Of a DNA stretch of 64,000 nt, positions 26,569 to 33,895 are shown piece after piece (the stretch's first letter is position 1; the number at the start of each line of letters is the position of its first letter). Under the pieces are notes generated by a model that saw only the letters and a program-made list of their open reading frames with translations, was not told where the DNA came from and searched no databases. The translations under genes and the position numbers were made by a program. The stretch comes from Streptomyces fulvoviolaceus (GTDB lineage Bacteria; Actinomycetota; Actinomycetes; Streptomycetales; Streptomycetaceae), in NCBI RefSeq assembly GCF_000718165.1, contig NZ_JOEY01000044.1, positions 1-64,000 on the forward strand, given 5' to 3'.

Positions 26569-27317
26569 GAGGGCACCTCGAAGGCTTTCAAGCGGTCCAG
26601 GACCTTGTCGGCGGTCGGGGATTCCATACGGTCGACCAGGCGCCCGTCGGCGAGGAAGACGACCTCGTCGGCGTGGGCGGCGGCGACCGGGTCGTGGGTG
26701 ACCATGACGACCGTGCGGGCCGTCTGGCGCACGGCCCGGCCGAGGAGGCCGAGGACCTCCTCGCCGGAGCGGGAGTCGAGGTTGCCGGTCGGCTCGTCCG
26801 CGAAGACGACGTCCGGGCGACCCGCGAACGCCCGTGCCACGGCGACGCGTTGCTGCTGTCCGCCGGAGAGTTCGGAAGGCCGGTGGTGGAGTCGGTCGCG
26901 CAGGCCGACGACGTCGACGAGCGCGTCGATCCACTCCGGGTCGCCCTTGCCGCCCGCGAGGTCCAGCGGCAGCGTGATGTTCTCGGCGACGGTCAGGGTC
27001 GGTACCAGGTTGAACGCCTGGAACACGAAGCCGACGCGGTCGCGGCGCAGCAGGGTGAGGCGACGGTCGTCGAGGCCGCCGAGGTCGGTGTCGCCGATGT
27101 ACGCGGCTCCCCCGGTGAGCGTGTCGAGGCCTGCCGCGCAGTGCATCAGGGTGGACTTGCCGGAGCCCGAGGGCCCCATGATCGCGGTGAAGCGGCCGAC
27201 CGGGAAGTCGACGCTCACCCCGTCCAGGGCCCTCACGCTGGTGTCGCCGCTGCCGTACACCTTCACGGCGTCGACGACCCGGGCGGCCGTCCGCACGGTG
27301 GTCGTGGCGGTGGTCAT
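26565..27317 (-). CDS. ABC transporter ATP-binding protein (LolD/MacB type)
   Basis: A 250-residue ATPase with Walker A (IMGPSGSGKST), Q loop (FVFQAFNLVPTLTV), signature (LSGGQQQRVAVARA), Walker B (DVVFADEPTGNLDS) and H loop (VMVTHDPVAAA). The sequence class is that of MacB/LolD ATPases that work with FtsX permeases. It overlaps the SHOCT gene upstream (ATGA) and the permease gene downstream (ATGA), so all three are coupled. Upstream lies the divergent TetR-type regulator with a palindrome over its start, a likely control point for this exporter. Confidence 0.92.
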   Translation of the reverse strand: MTTATTTVRTAARVVDAVKVYGSGDTSVRALDGVSVDFPVGRFTAIMGPSGSGKSTLMHCAAGLDTLTGGAAYIGDTDLGGLDDRRLTLLRRDRVGFVFQAFNLVPTLTVAENITLPLDLAGGKGDPEWIDALVDVVGLRDRLHHRPSELSGGQQQRVAVARAFAGRPDVVFADEPTGNLDSRSGEEVLGLLGRAVRQTARTVVMVTHDPVAAAHADEVVFLADGRLVDRMESPTADKVLDRLKAFEVPS

Positions 27318-27634
27318 GCCGCACCGCCCTTGCCCGTCGCACGGCCGAACTGCTCGTCCAGGACGGACAGCCGGCGCCAGTACTCGTCCTCGTCGATCTC
27401 GCCGGAGGCGAAGCGGCGGCCGAGCATGGCGATCGGCGAGTCGCCGGACGGGCCGGCGTCGGTCTGCGAGCGCCACGGTCCGTTGTCGCCCATCGCACGC
27501 CACGGGCCACGACGGCCGCGCCAGACGGTGCGACGCAGGACGGTGACGACGCCGATCACGACGGCCGCCCAGATCAGCGGGAAGAAGAGGATCCACGGGC
27601 CGGGGCCGCCGTCCCAGTGCGCGAGAGTCTGCAT
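27314..27634 (-). CDS. SHOCT-domain single-helix membrane protein
   Basis: A 106-residue protein with one N-terminal membrane helix (WILFFPLIWAAVVIGVVTV), a basic linker, and a C-terminal SHOCT motif (MLGRRFASGEIDEDEYWRRL). SHOCT tails are short helical segments thought to mediate oligomerisation. It is the first gene of the exporter operon: its stop overlaps the ATPase start. A common Streptomyces arrangement places such a protein with MacB-like transporters. GGGAG lies about 11 bases before the ATG. Confidence 0.82.
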   Translation of the reverse strand: MQTLAHWDGGPGPWILFFPLIWAAVVIGVVTVLRRTVWRGRRGPWRAMGDNGPWRSQTDAGPSGDSPIAMLGRRFASGEIDEDEYWRRLSVLDEQFGRATGKGGAA

Positions 27635-27784
27635 GTCGGTTCATCTCCCTGGTCGTCTCTTTTGTTGGTCCTTCGAGACTGGCTCCGGGAGGGGGTCCGG
27701 GTCGTCGTACGGCCAGCGGCAGTGCGCGTACGTCCCGGGGAGTACGTACGCGCGTTCCGGCTGCTCCTTAAGCCGTCGACTTCT

Positions 27785-27802
27785 GTAACTACTAGTATGT
27801 AC
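27785..27802. promoter_or_regulatory. Probable TetR-type operator in divergent promoter region
   Basis: An 18-bp imperfect palindrome, GTAACTACTAGTATGTAC, with a perfect 8-bp core TACTAGTA (27790-27797) and matching GTA/TAC ends. It lies immediately before (or across, if the ATG at 27797 is used) the start of the TetR gene and 150 bases from the divergent exporter operon. TetR proteins typically bind such sites to repress themselves and neighbours. Seen directly; binding is inferred. Confidence 0.55.
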
Positions 27803-27811
27803 AGTGAGGGC

Positions 27812-28369
27812 ATGAGCACCTCGGACCGACTGATCGAGTCCACCCGCGAGCTGCTGTGGGAGCGCGGTTATGTGGGCACCAGCCCCAAGGCCATCCTGGA
27901 GCGCGCGGGCGCCGGACAGGGCAGCATGTACCACCACTTCAAGGGGAAGCCGGATCTCGCCCTGGCCGCGATCCGGCGCACCGCCGAGGAGTTGCGGGCT
28001 ACCGCCGAGGGAGTACTCCGCGGGCCGGGGACGCCGTACGAGCGCATCGAGGCGTATCTGCTCCGCGAGCGCGACGTGCTGCGCGGCTGCCCGATCGGCC
28101 GACTCACGATGGACCCGGACGTCATCGCCAGTGCCGAACTGCGCGCACCCGTCGACGAGACGCTCGACGCGATCCGCGAGCTGATCGCCGGGATCGTCGA
28201 AGAGGGCAAGGAGCAGGGGCAGTTCGCGGACTCGCTGGACGGCGAGGAGATCGCGTCGACCGTCCTCGCGACCGTGCAGGGCGGTTACGTCCTGGCCCGC
28301 GCCTCCGGTTCACCCACCGCCTTCGACGCCGGCGTCCGAGGGCTGCTCTCCCTTCTCGCCCCCCGTTAG
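27812..28369 (+). CDS. TetR-family regulator, LmrA/YxaF-like
   Basis: About 185 residues. The N-terminal helix-turn-helix contains LLWERGYVGTSPKAILERAG and SMYHHFKGKPDLALAAI; the C-terminal ligand domain (CPIGRLTMDPDVIA, then EEGKEQGQFADSLDGEEIAS) matches the LmrA/YxaF subgroup, whose members respond to drugs or flavonoid-like aromatic ligands. ATG 27812 is preferred; ATG 27797 is an in-frame alternative inside the palindrome. It heads a run of same-strand genes (cupin 12 bases away, DUF4865, phosphotriesterase-like, DUF1272, tautomerase) and is divergent from an ABC exporter, so it may control both. Confidence 0.85.
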   Translation: MSTSDRLIESTRELLWERGYVGTSPKAILERAGAGQGSMYHHFKGKPDLALAAIRRTAEELRATAEGVLRGPGTPYERIEAYLLRERDVLRGCPIGRLTMDPDVIASAELRAPVDETLDAIRELIAGIVEEGKEQGQFADSLDGEEIASTVLATVQGGYVLARASGSPTAFDAGVRGLLSLLAPR

Positions 28370-28381
28370 GAGTTCAGGTCT

Positions 28382-28777
28382 GTGCACATCACCAGGAAGC
28401 GTCCCGACACCCGGCAGGGCCCCGCGGAGAACTTCACCGGCACGGTGTGGCTCGACGAACTGGCCGCGCCCCCTGCTCCGTCCAGGCTGCGGATGTTCAA
28501 CGTCCACTTCGCGCCCGGCGCCCACACTGCATGGCACCGCCATCCGCACGGCCAGGTGCTGCACGTCCTGGCGGGCGAGGGGCTGGTGCAGCGCAGGGGC
28601 GGTGACGTCGAGCCGATCCGCGCGGGCGACACCGTGTGGATCGAGCCGGACGAGTGGCACTGGCACGGGGCCGGGCCGCGCACCTTCATGACACACCTCG
28701 CCGTCGTCGAGGCGTCGCAGGACGGCACGACCACCCACTGGGACGCGCACGTCGACGCCGACGACTACCCGACCTGA
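28382..28777 (+). CDS. Cupin protein, Mn-dependent hydroxynitrile lyase-like subgroup
   Basis: A 131-residue single cupin. The metal site is visible as AWHRHPHGQVLHVL (two His and a Gln) and a downstream His pair in WIEPDEWHWHGAGP; the lead-in FTGTVWLDEL and the tail HLAVVEA match the cupin group that includes GtHNL, manganese-dependent hydroxynitrile lyases, and related carboxymuconolactone-operon cupins. Whether it cleaves cyanohydrins or acts on another hydroxylated substrate cannot be told. GTG start at 28382 has AGGAG about 11 bases upstream, only 12 bases after the TetR stop, so it is operonic with that gene. Confidence 0.83.
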   Translation: MHITRKRPDTRQGPAENFTGTVWLDELAAPPAPSRLRMFNVHFAPGAHTAWHRHPHGQVLHVLAGEGLVQRRGGDVEPIRAGDTVWIEPDEWHWHGAGPRTFMTHLAVVEASQDGTTTHWDAHVDADDYPT

Positions 28778-28794
28778 GGCCTGAGGAGACACCG

Positions 28795-29379
28795 ATGCAC
28801 GCCATGCAGTACGAGCTCAGCCTGCCCGCCGACTACGACATGGGCGTCATCCGCAGCCGCGTCGCCCGGATCGGGCACCTGCTCGACGACTGGGAGGGGC
28901 TCGGCTTCAAGACGTACCTGCTGCGCGAGCGGGGCGTGAACGGCTCGCCGGTGAATCAGTACGCGCCGTTCTACCTGTGGAACACCGTGGAGGGCATGAA
29001 CACCTTCCTCTGGGGAGGCGCCTTCCAGGGGCTCAGCAACGACTTCGGGCGACCGTCGGTCAGGCAGTGGACGGGCCTGGCGTACGAGGAGGGCGCCGCC
29101 GCCGGTTCGCCGGCTCGGGTGGCGGTGCGGCGACGGCAGTCGGTGCCGGACGGGGCGGAGTTGTCCGAGGTGATGGCAGGCGCGGTGGGCGAGACGGAGC
29201 GGCTGGCCGGGGAGGACGGCGCGGTGTTCGCGGCGGCGGCCGTGGACACGAGCCGCTGGGAGCTCGTCCACTTCTCGCTCTGGGCGCACGAGACACCCAA
29301 GGCCGACGGTGACGTGTTCGAGGTGCTGCACGTGTCGGCACCGGGTCGGGAGCGGCTGCCGCGGGGGCGCCAGTGGTGA
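28795..29379 (+). CDS. DUF4865 family protein
   Basis: A 194-residue soluble protein recognised as DUF4865 from the segments MQYELSLPADYDMGVIRSRV, FKTYLLRERGVNGSPVNQYA and APFYLWNTVEGMNTFLWGGA. The fold suggests a dimeric alpha/beta-barrel-like protein similar to monooxygenase/EthD proteins, but no catalytic residues are known. The start is supported by GAGGAG 7 bases upstream. It overlaps the next gene by four bases (GTGA) and follows the cupin by 17 bases, so the order TetR-cupin-DUF4865-phosphotriesterase-like is a tight operon. Confidence 0.85.
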   Translation: MHAMQYELSLPADYDMGVIRSRVARIGHLLDDWEGLGFKTYLLRERGVNGSPVNQYAPFYLWNTVEGMNTFLWGGAFQGLSNDFGRPSVRQWTGLAYEEGAAAGSPARVAVRRRQSVPDGAELSEVMAGAVGETERLAGEDGAVFAAAAVDTSRWELVHFSLWAHETPKADGDVFEVLHVSAPGRERLPRGRQW

Positions 29380-30284
29380 GCGCTGTCCGTACGGTGCTCG
29401 GGGACGTCCCCGCCGACCAGTTGGGGGTCTGCGACGCGCACGACCACCTGTTCTTCGGCAGCCCCCGACTGCCCGGGCAGGAGCTGCAGAGCGAATCCGC
29501 GGCGCGGGCGGAGTTGCAGGCGTTCGTCGCCGGCGGCGGTCACAGTGTGGTGCAGTGGACGCCGTACGGACTGGGCCGCCGGGCCGCCGATCTGCCGCCG
29601 CTGTCCCGGGAGACCGGGGTGCACGTGGTCGCCGCGACCGGACTGCACCAGGCCGTCCACTACGACGACGAGACGCTCGCCGGGCTACGTGGCAGGCTCG
29701 CCGGGGTCTTCTTCTCGGAACTCACCGACGGCATCGGCACGTCGGGCGTCCGCGCGGGGCTGATCAAGGTCGCGGGCGGGTTCCACGCCCTCGACGCGCA
29801 CGCGCGCTGGACCATGAGCGCGGCGGCCGAGGCCCACCACGCGACGGACGCGCCCATTGCCGTACATCTGGAGCTGGGTACCGGTGCGCTGGATGTACTG
29901 GATCTGCTGTGCGGCGAGTTGGGGGTGCCGCCGCACCGGGTGATCCTGGGCCACCTCAACCGCTGCCCCGACTTCACGGTGCACAGCCAGGCCGCGGCGG
30001 CGGGCTGCTGCCTCGCCTTCGACGGACCGTCACGCGCGCATCACGCCACGGACTGGCGCATGCCGGACGCCGTACGCGCGCTCGCCGACGCGGGCCACGG
30101 CGACCGTCTGCTCCTCGGCGGCGACACCACGACCGCGGCGGCCCGCTCGGTCAACGGCGGCCCGGGGATGCCGTATCTGCTGCGCCGGGTGCGGCCGCGG
30201 CTGACGGTCGAGCTGGGTGAGGAGCTGGTGGCGCGTATCCTCACGCGGAACCCGGGACGGGCCTTCGGCGTGCAGTGGCGCTGA
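29376..30284 (+). CDS. Phosphotriesterase/lactonase-family metal hydrolase
   Basis: A 302-residue amidohydrolase-fold protein. It has the metal ligands of the phosphotriesterase family: HxH in CDAHDHLFFG, the bridging Lys in GLIKVAGG, His residues in AVHLELGTG and ILGHLNRC, and the final Asp in LLLGGDTTT. Family members are lactonases, phosphotriesterases and related hydrolases; natural substrates are often lactones. Start GTG 29376 overlaps the DUF4865 stop (GTGA); GTG 29373 is an alternative. Placed with a tautomerase and a cupin, a role in opening a lactone intermediate is plausible (inference). Confidence 0.82.
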   Translation: MSAVRTVLGDVPADQLGVCDAHDHLFFGSPRLPGQELQSESAARAELQAFVAGGGHSVVQWTPYGLGRRAADLPPLSRETGVHVVAATGLHQAVHYDDETLAGLRGRLAGVFFSELTDGIGTSGVRAGLIKVAGGFHALDAHARWTMSAAAEAHHATDAPIAVHLELGTGALDVLDLLCGELGVPPHRVILGHLNRCPDFTVHSQAAAAGCCLAFDGPSRAHHATDWRMPDAVRALADAGHGDRLLLGGDTTTAAARSVNGGPGMPYLLRRVRPRLTVELGEELVARILTRNPGRAFGVQWR

Positions 30285-30312
30285 CCAGGGCCCCTTGCCG
30301 AAAGGTGAAGAG

Positions 30313-30489
30313 ATGGCACTGGAGATGCGCGATCGGTGCGAGCGCTGCGAGACCGCGGCGCTGCCGCCCGACGCCCCGGCCCGCATCTGCACCTACGAGT
30401 GCACCTTTTGCGTGCCCTGTACGGAGGCCATGCAGGACATCTGCCCCAACTGCGGCGGCGAGCTGGTCCCGAGGCCGCGCCGCGCCTGA
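30313..30489 (+). CDS. DUF1272 zinc-ribbon protein
   Basis: A 58-residue protein with Cys-rich motifs: CERCETAALPPDAPA, then CTYECTFCVPC and DICPNCGGELVPRP. This is the DUF1272 signature, a small probable zinc-ribbon protein seen near catabolic genes. AAAGGTGAAG lies just upstream of the ATG at 30313, 28 bases after the phosphotriesterase-like stop. Function unknown; possibly a redox or zinc accessory to the cluster. Confidence 0.85.
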   Translation: MALEMRDRCERCETAALPPDAPARICTYECTFCVPCTEAMQDICPNCGGELVPRPRRA

Positions 30490-30505
30490 AGTGGAGAACC
30501 GCGAG

Positions 30506-30920
30506 ATGCCCTTCGTCCGCATAGACGCCCTGAGTGCCGACGGCGCCCGGCTCGACGCGCTGGGCCGTGCCGTGCACGACGCCCTGAGGGAGACGATCGG
30601 CATCCCGCCCGACGACCTGTTCCAGGTCCTGGTCGGCCACGACGGCGTCGGCAGCACGCTCCGCTACGGCGACTACCTGGGAGTTACACCGAGACGACGG
30701 AATCGTGTACGTCGCGATCACGCTGCGCTCGGGACGTACACCCGACCAGAAGCGGGCGCTGTACCGGCGGATCGCCGAACTCGCCCACGCCTACGCGGGC
30801 ACCGAACCGCGGAACGTGTTCGTCACCGTGACCGAGAACGGGCCTGCCGACTGGTCGCTCGGCCACGGGGTGGCGCAGTACCTCGACGACGGTGGCGGGT
30901 CCGGGGCTCGGCCGAAATGA
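30506..30920 (+). pseudogene. Tautomerase (4-oxalocrotonate type), frameshifted
   Basis: The N-terminal part starts MPFVRIDALS with the catalytic Pro-1 after Met removal and runs to LRYGDYL. From about 30679 the coding sequence continues one frame over: ELHRDDGIVYVAITLRSGRT and KRALYRRIAELAHA. Reading CTGGAG instead of CTGGGAG (one G fewer in the run at 30679-30681) restores a single frame of about 137 codons, including DYLELHRDDGIVYVAI. So there is a one-base insertion, either a genuine mutation or a sequencing error. Intact homologues are tautomerases that move a keto-enol double bond. It ends the TetR-led cluster. Confidence 0.78.
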
Positions 30921-30926
30921 TGTCGC

Positions 30927-31454
30927 TCACCGGCAGAGTGCGTCGATGTCGTCCGAGAAGGTCGGGAACTCGGCTCGGGCGGCGGTGACGATGTCCCGGG
31001 TGGGGCGGCGCGGGGTGGTCGCGTGCCGCCCGGCAAGAGCGGTCAGTGCCGCGTTCGGGCGCCCCTCGTGCTGCTCGTGCTCGACGACCTCCATCGGCCC
31101 CAGGCCGTCGGCCAGCACCCACAGGAAGTCGGACAGGCTCGGTGCCACCACACCGCGCTCGCCCTCCGAGCCCAGGAACACCACGGGCTGCTCGGCGAGG
31201 GGGCGCCCCGGCCGCACGCACCACAGGGCTACGAGACCGCCGGTGCCGTCCTGCCCGAAGACCCGATAGGCGTCGCCGTCCAGTTCGTGGTTGCCGGTCC
31301 AGTGGCGGAGCCAGTCCGTGGTCTCCTCGGCGGAGTCGAAGGCGTCGTACGGTTCGTAGTCGACGCCCTCGCCGTCGTCGTAGTCGAACTCCACGCGGGC
31401 CACTTCGGTCAGGGCGGCGGGAAAGGCGCGGTCGCCCTCAGTCGTCTCGATCAT
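30927..31454 (-). CDS. SMI1/KNR4 (SUKH)-type protein
   Basis: A 175-residue acidic protein. It contains the SUKH-like segment RVFGQDGTGGLVALWCVRPGR, then PVVFLGSEGERGVVAPSLSDFLWVLADGLGP, typical of SMI1_KNR4 domains (quoted in pieces). SUKH proteins are often immunity proteins of polymorphic toxins but also act in stress signalling. No toxin gene is adjacent, so an immunity role is only a possibility. It is convergent with the broken tautomerase gene, 6 bases apart. Confidence 0.75.
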   Translation of the reverse strand: MIETTEGDRAFPAALTEVARVEFDYDDGEGVDYEPYDAFDSAEETTDWLRHWTGNHELDGDAYRVFGQDGTGGLVALWCVRPGRPLAEQPVVFLGSEGERGVVAPSLSDFLWVLADGLGPMEVVEHEQHEGRPNAALTALAGRHATTPRRPTRDIVTAARAEFPTFSDDIDALCR

Positions 31455-31488
31455 GCGCGCAGGCTAACCGCCCCCACTGACAACAGCC

Positions 31489-32958
31489 TTACGCCACCGA
31501 GATGTCCACCGACGGCCGGAGCTTCGCCGCCGCGGCCAGCGCCTCGTGGACGGGGTGGGTGGTGAAAGCGCTCAACAGGGCCTCGTCCGCCGGGAGTTCG
31601 GCGGCCGGGTAGGCGATCTGTTCGTACGCGGCCTGGAAGCGCGGGCCCCAGCGGCGGGCGCCGAGGCGGGCCGTGCGGGAGCAGTTGTCGACCATGTGGG
31701 CCACGTCGCGGGCGTGCATGTACGGCAGCAGCGAGTCGACCGCCTCGATGACGGACTCGTTGACGATCTCCGACCACGGGTGCCCGCGCTCGGCGAACTC
31801 GTCGACCTGGGCCATCATCGTGGCGACGAAGACACCGGCGGTGAACGGGTCGACGGGCAGCTCGCGTTCGGCCCGCCGAGCCCGCACCCGGTCTCCGACG
31901 GACCACATGGCCGAACCGCCGATCCCGCTCATCGGGCGGGCTCCTAGCCGCCGTTCGGCGAGGATCACGCTGCGCAGCTCCGTGCCGTCGGCGACCTCGT
32001 CGTAGATCTCCGCGACGATTTCGCGGGCGGGTCCGTACGTCGCCGTGTACGCGCGGTCGAAGACCTCCCGGCCGACCGCGTCGAGGCCCTCGCGCACCGC
32101 GCCGATCCCGGCCTGCGAGATCGTGCGGGCGATCGGCCCGGTGACGTTCTCGCAGGACCTCTCGTACGCCGTGACCTCGTCGGCACCGGCCAGCCGGCAG
32201 CGGCCGTACCGGCTCTCGACGATGCCGTGCACGGCGCCGAGCAGGATGGCGCGCTCGCCGACGATGTCGGAGAGGTACTCGCTCTCCAGTGTGGTGCGGA
32301 AGGTGTACGGCGACCCGAGCGCGACCGACCAGCCGAGCGCGAGGTCGGCGGCCCGGCCGTCGGGGTCGGCGTGCACGGCGAAACTGCTGTTGATGCCGGC
32401 GCCGTTGATCTCGGCGCCCTGCTGGTAGAGGCGGCGCACGGAGTCGCCCATGCCCTTGGGGCAGACGGCGATCACCGGATGGCCGGGCGGGAAGTCGCCG
32501 CCGGTCTCGCGGAGGTGGCCGAGCAGGAAGCCGTGGGAGAGGCCGATGGCCGCGCCGGGCTTCAGGAGCGCGAAGATCTCCTGGTGGTGGGCGGCGAGCG
32601 CGGCGTCCGCGATCAGCAGCACGACCAGGTCGCTGTCGGCGGCGACGGCGAGCCAGTCGCCGAGCGTGCCGTCCTCCTCGGTGAAGCCGTGGGCGCGGGC
32701 GTCGGCGGCCGACCGGGACCCGGGGCGCAGCCCGACGGTCACCCTGATGTCCGTACCGGCGAGGGAGTCGCGCAGGTTGAGCGCCTGGGCGCGGCCCTGC
32801 GGACCCCAGCCGATCACACCGATGCGGCGCACTCCGGCGAAGGCCTGCGGCAGCAGCGGAAACAGGTGCCGGCCACCGCGCAGCACGGTCTCCGTGCCGC
32901 CGGGGACGTCCATCGTTTCGAGAGGGAAGACGCGGGAGGTGTACGTGGTCGAGGTCAT
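31489..32958 (-). CDS. ilvC: Ketol-acid reductoisomerase, class II (plant-like)
   Basis: A 489-residue enzyme of branched-chain amino acid synthesis: acetolactate to dihydroxyisovalerate with NADPH and Mg2+. The Rossmann part has GVIGWGPQGRAQALNLRDS; the duplicated knotted domain makes it class II length (about 490) instead of the 330 of the usual actinobacterial enzyme. Several blocks match plant plastid KARI from memory: SVRRLYQQGAEINGAGINSS, DLALGWSVALGSPYTF, VGERAILLGAVHGIVE and the C-terminus LRPSVDIS. ATG 32958 has no ribosome-binding site; TACAAC lies 12 bases upstream with TTGCTG 18 bases further, suggesting a leaderless message. It is divergent from an IlvY-type regulator. Confidence 0.9.
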   Translation of the reverse strand: MTSTTYTSRVFPLETMDVPGGTETVLRGGRHLFPLLPQAFAGVRRIGVIGWGPQGRAQALNLRDSLAGTDIRVTVGLRPGSRSAADARAHGFTEEDGTLGDWLAVAADSDLVVLLIADAALAAHHQEIFALLKPGAAIGLSHGFLLGHLRETGGDFPPGHPVIAVCPKGMGDSVRRLYQQGAEINGAGINSSFAVHADPDGRAADLALGWSVALGSPYTFRTTLESEYLSDIVGERAILLGAVHGIVESRYGRCRLAGADEVTAYERSCENVTGPIARTISQAGIGAVREGLDAVGREVFDRAYTATYGPAREIVAEIYDEVADGTELRSVILAERRLGARPMSGIGGSAMWSVGDRVRARRAERELPVDPFTAGVFVATMMAQVDEFAERGHPWSEIVNESVIEAVDSLLPYMHARDVAHMVDNCSRTARLGARRWGPRFQAAYEQIAYPAAELPADEALLSAFTTHPVHEALAAAAKLRPSVDISVA

Positions 32959-32984
32959 GGTCGAGTTGTAGGCTCCCGGCGAGT

Positions 32985-33001
32985 GTTGCAGCAAGCGCAA
33001 C
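32985..33001. promoter_or_regulatory. Inverted repeat, likely IlvY-type (LysR) operator
   Basis: GTTGC (32985-32989) and GCAAC (32997-33001) form an inverted repeat with a 7-base spacer, giving the LysR T-N11-A layout (T at 32987, A at 32999). A further GTTGC lies at 33016-33020. It overlaps the presumed -35 box of the reductoisomerase promoter and sits 46 bases before the ilvY-like start. E. coli IlvY binds paired operators in the same divergent position. Motif seen; binding inferred. Confidence 0.6.
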
Positions 33002-33046
33002 TCCTGCACCGCACTGTTGCGTGAAGTGAAAGGGACAGGTCACGAG

Positions 33047-33895
33047 ATGCGGGACGATCATCGAGAGCTCCGGCTTTTCCTGCATCTCGCGCAGTCGCTG
33101 AACTTCGGCCGGACGAGTCTGGACTGCCATGTCAGCGCGGCGACGCTGACCCGGACCGTGCAGCGGCTGGAGACGGACCTCGGGCATCGCCTGTTCGACC
33201 GGGGCCCGCGGGGCGTGTCACTGACGGCGGAGGGCCACCGCTTCCGTGAATACGCCGTCCAGGCACTGGAGTTGTGGCGTGCCTACCGCGAGGAGCATCC
33301 CGACCCGGCCGAACTGACGGGCCGGCTGGCCGTGTTCGCGACGGTGACGGCCTGCCAAGCCTTGCTGCCCGACCTGTTGGCCCCGTTCCGCGCGGCCCAT
33401 CCCCAGGTGCGGCTCGACCTGCGCACCGGTGACGCGGCCGCGGCACTCGCCCGCCTCGACGAGGGCGAGGTCGACGTGGCCGTCGCGGGGATCCCGGCCC
33501 GGCTGCCGGAGCCGCTGGTGAGCCGGACGGTCGCGGTCACCGAGCTGGTCCTCGTCACCGCACGGGACCGCCCGGACCCCGGCCTCGACGGCCCCTTCGT
33601 CCTTCCCCACCGCGGGCTGGTCCGCGACGCCGCCGACCGCTGGTTCCGCACCCGCGGCACGGTCCCCGACGTGGCCTGTGAACCGGACGGCCACGAGGGG
33701 TTGTTGACGCTGGTCGCCCTTGGCTGCGGGACGGGCGTGGTCCCCCGTCTCGTACTGGAGCACAGCGCGGTGCGGGACCGGCTGTCCCTGGTGCCCGCCG
33801 ATCCGCTGCCGGAGCCGTTCCCGATCGGGTTGTGCGTACGGCGGGCCGATCTGCGCCGACCGCTGGTGGCGGCGCTGTGGAGCCTGTGTCAGTGA
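33047..33895 (+). CDS. ilvY: LysR-family regulator, IlvY-like
   Basis: A 282-residue LysR protein. The winged helix-turn-helix reads LRLFLHLAQSLNFGRTSL then VSAATLTRTVQRLETDLGHRLFDRG (in parts). The effector domain contains LAVFATVTACQALLPDLL, DLRTGDAAAALARLDEGEVD and LVALGCGTGVVPRLVLE, close to E. coli IlvY from memory. IlvY activates ilvC in response to acetohydroxyacids, and here too the gene is divergent from a reductoisomerase gene. Start 33047 (MRDDHREL) fits the IlvY N-terminus. It overlaps the convergent isomerase gene by 7 bases. Confidence 0.85.
   Translation: MRDDHRELRLFLHLAQSLNFGRTSLDCHVSAATLTRTVQRLETDLGHRLFDRGPRGVSLTAEGHRFREYAVQALELWRAYREEHPDPAELTGRLAVFATVTACQALLPDLLAPFRAAHPQVRLDLRTGDAAAALARLDEGEVDVAVAGIPARLPEPLVSRTVAVTELVLVTARDRPDPGLDGPFVLPHRGLVRDAADRWFRTRGTVPDVACEPDGHEGLLTLVALGCGTGVVPRLVLEHSAVRDRLSLVPADPLPEPFPIGLCVRRADLRRPLVAALWSLCQ

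Noticed and set aside
26569..27510. Extended N-terminus for the FtsX permease
   Set aside because: It runs antisense-free but out of frame through the ABC ATPase gene, whose motifs are complete; the ATGA overlap at 26568 marks the true start.
30927..31454. Polymorphic-toxin immunity locus
   Set aside because: The SUKH-type protein could be an immunity protein, but there is no toxin, secretion tag or repeat of immunity genes beside it.
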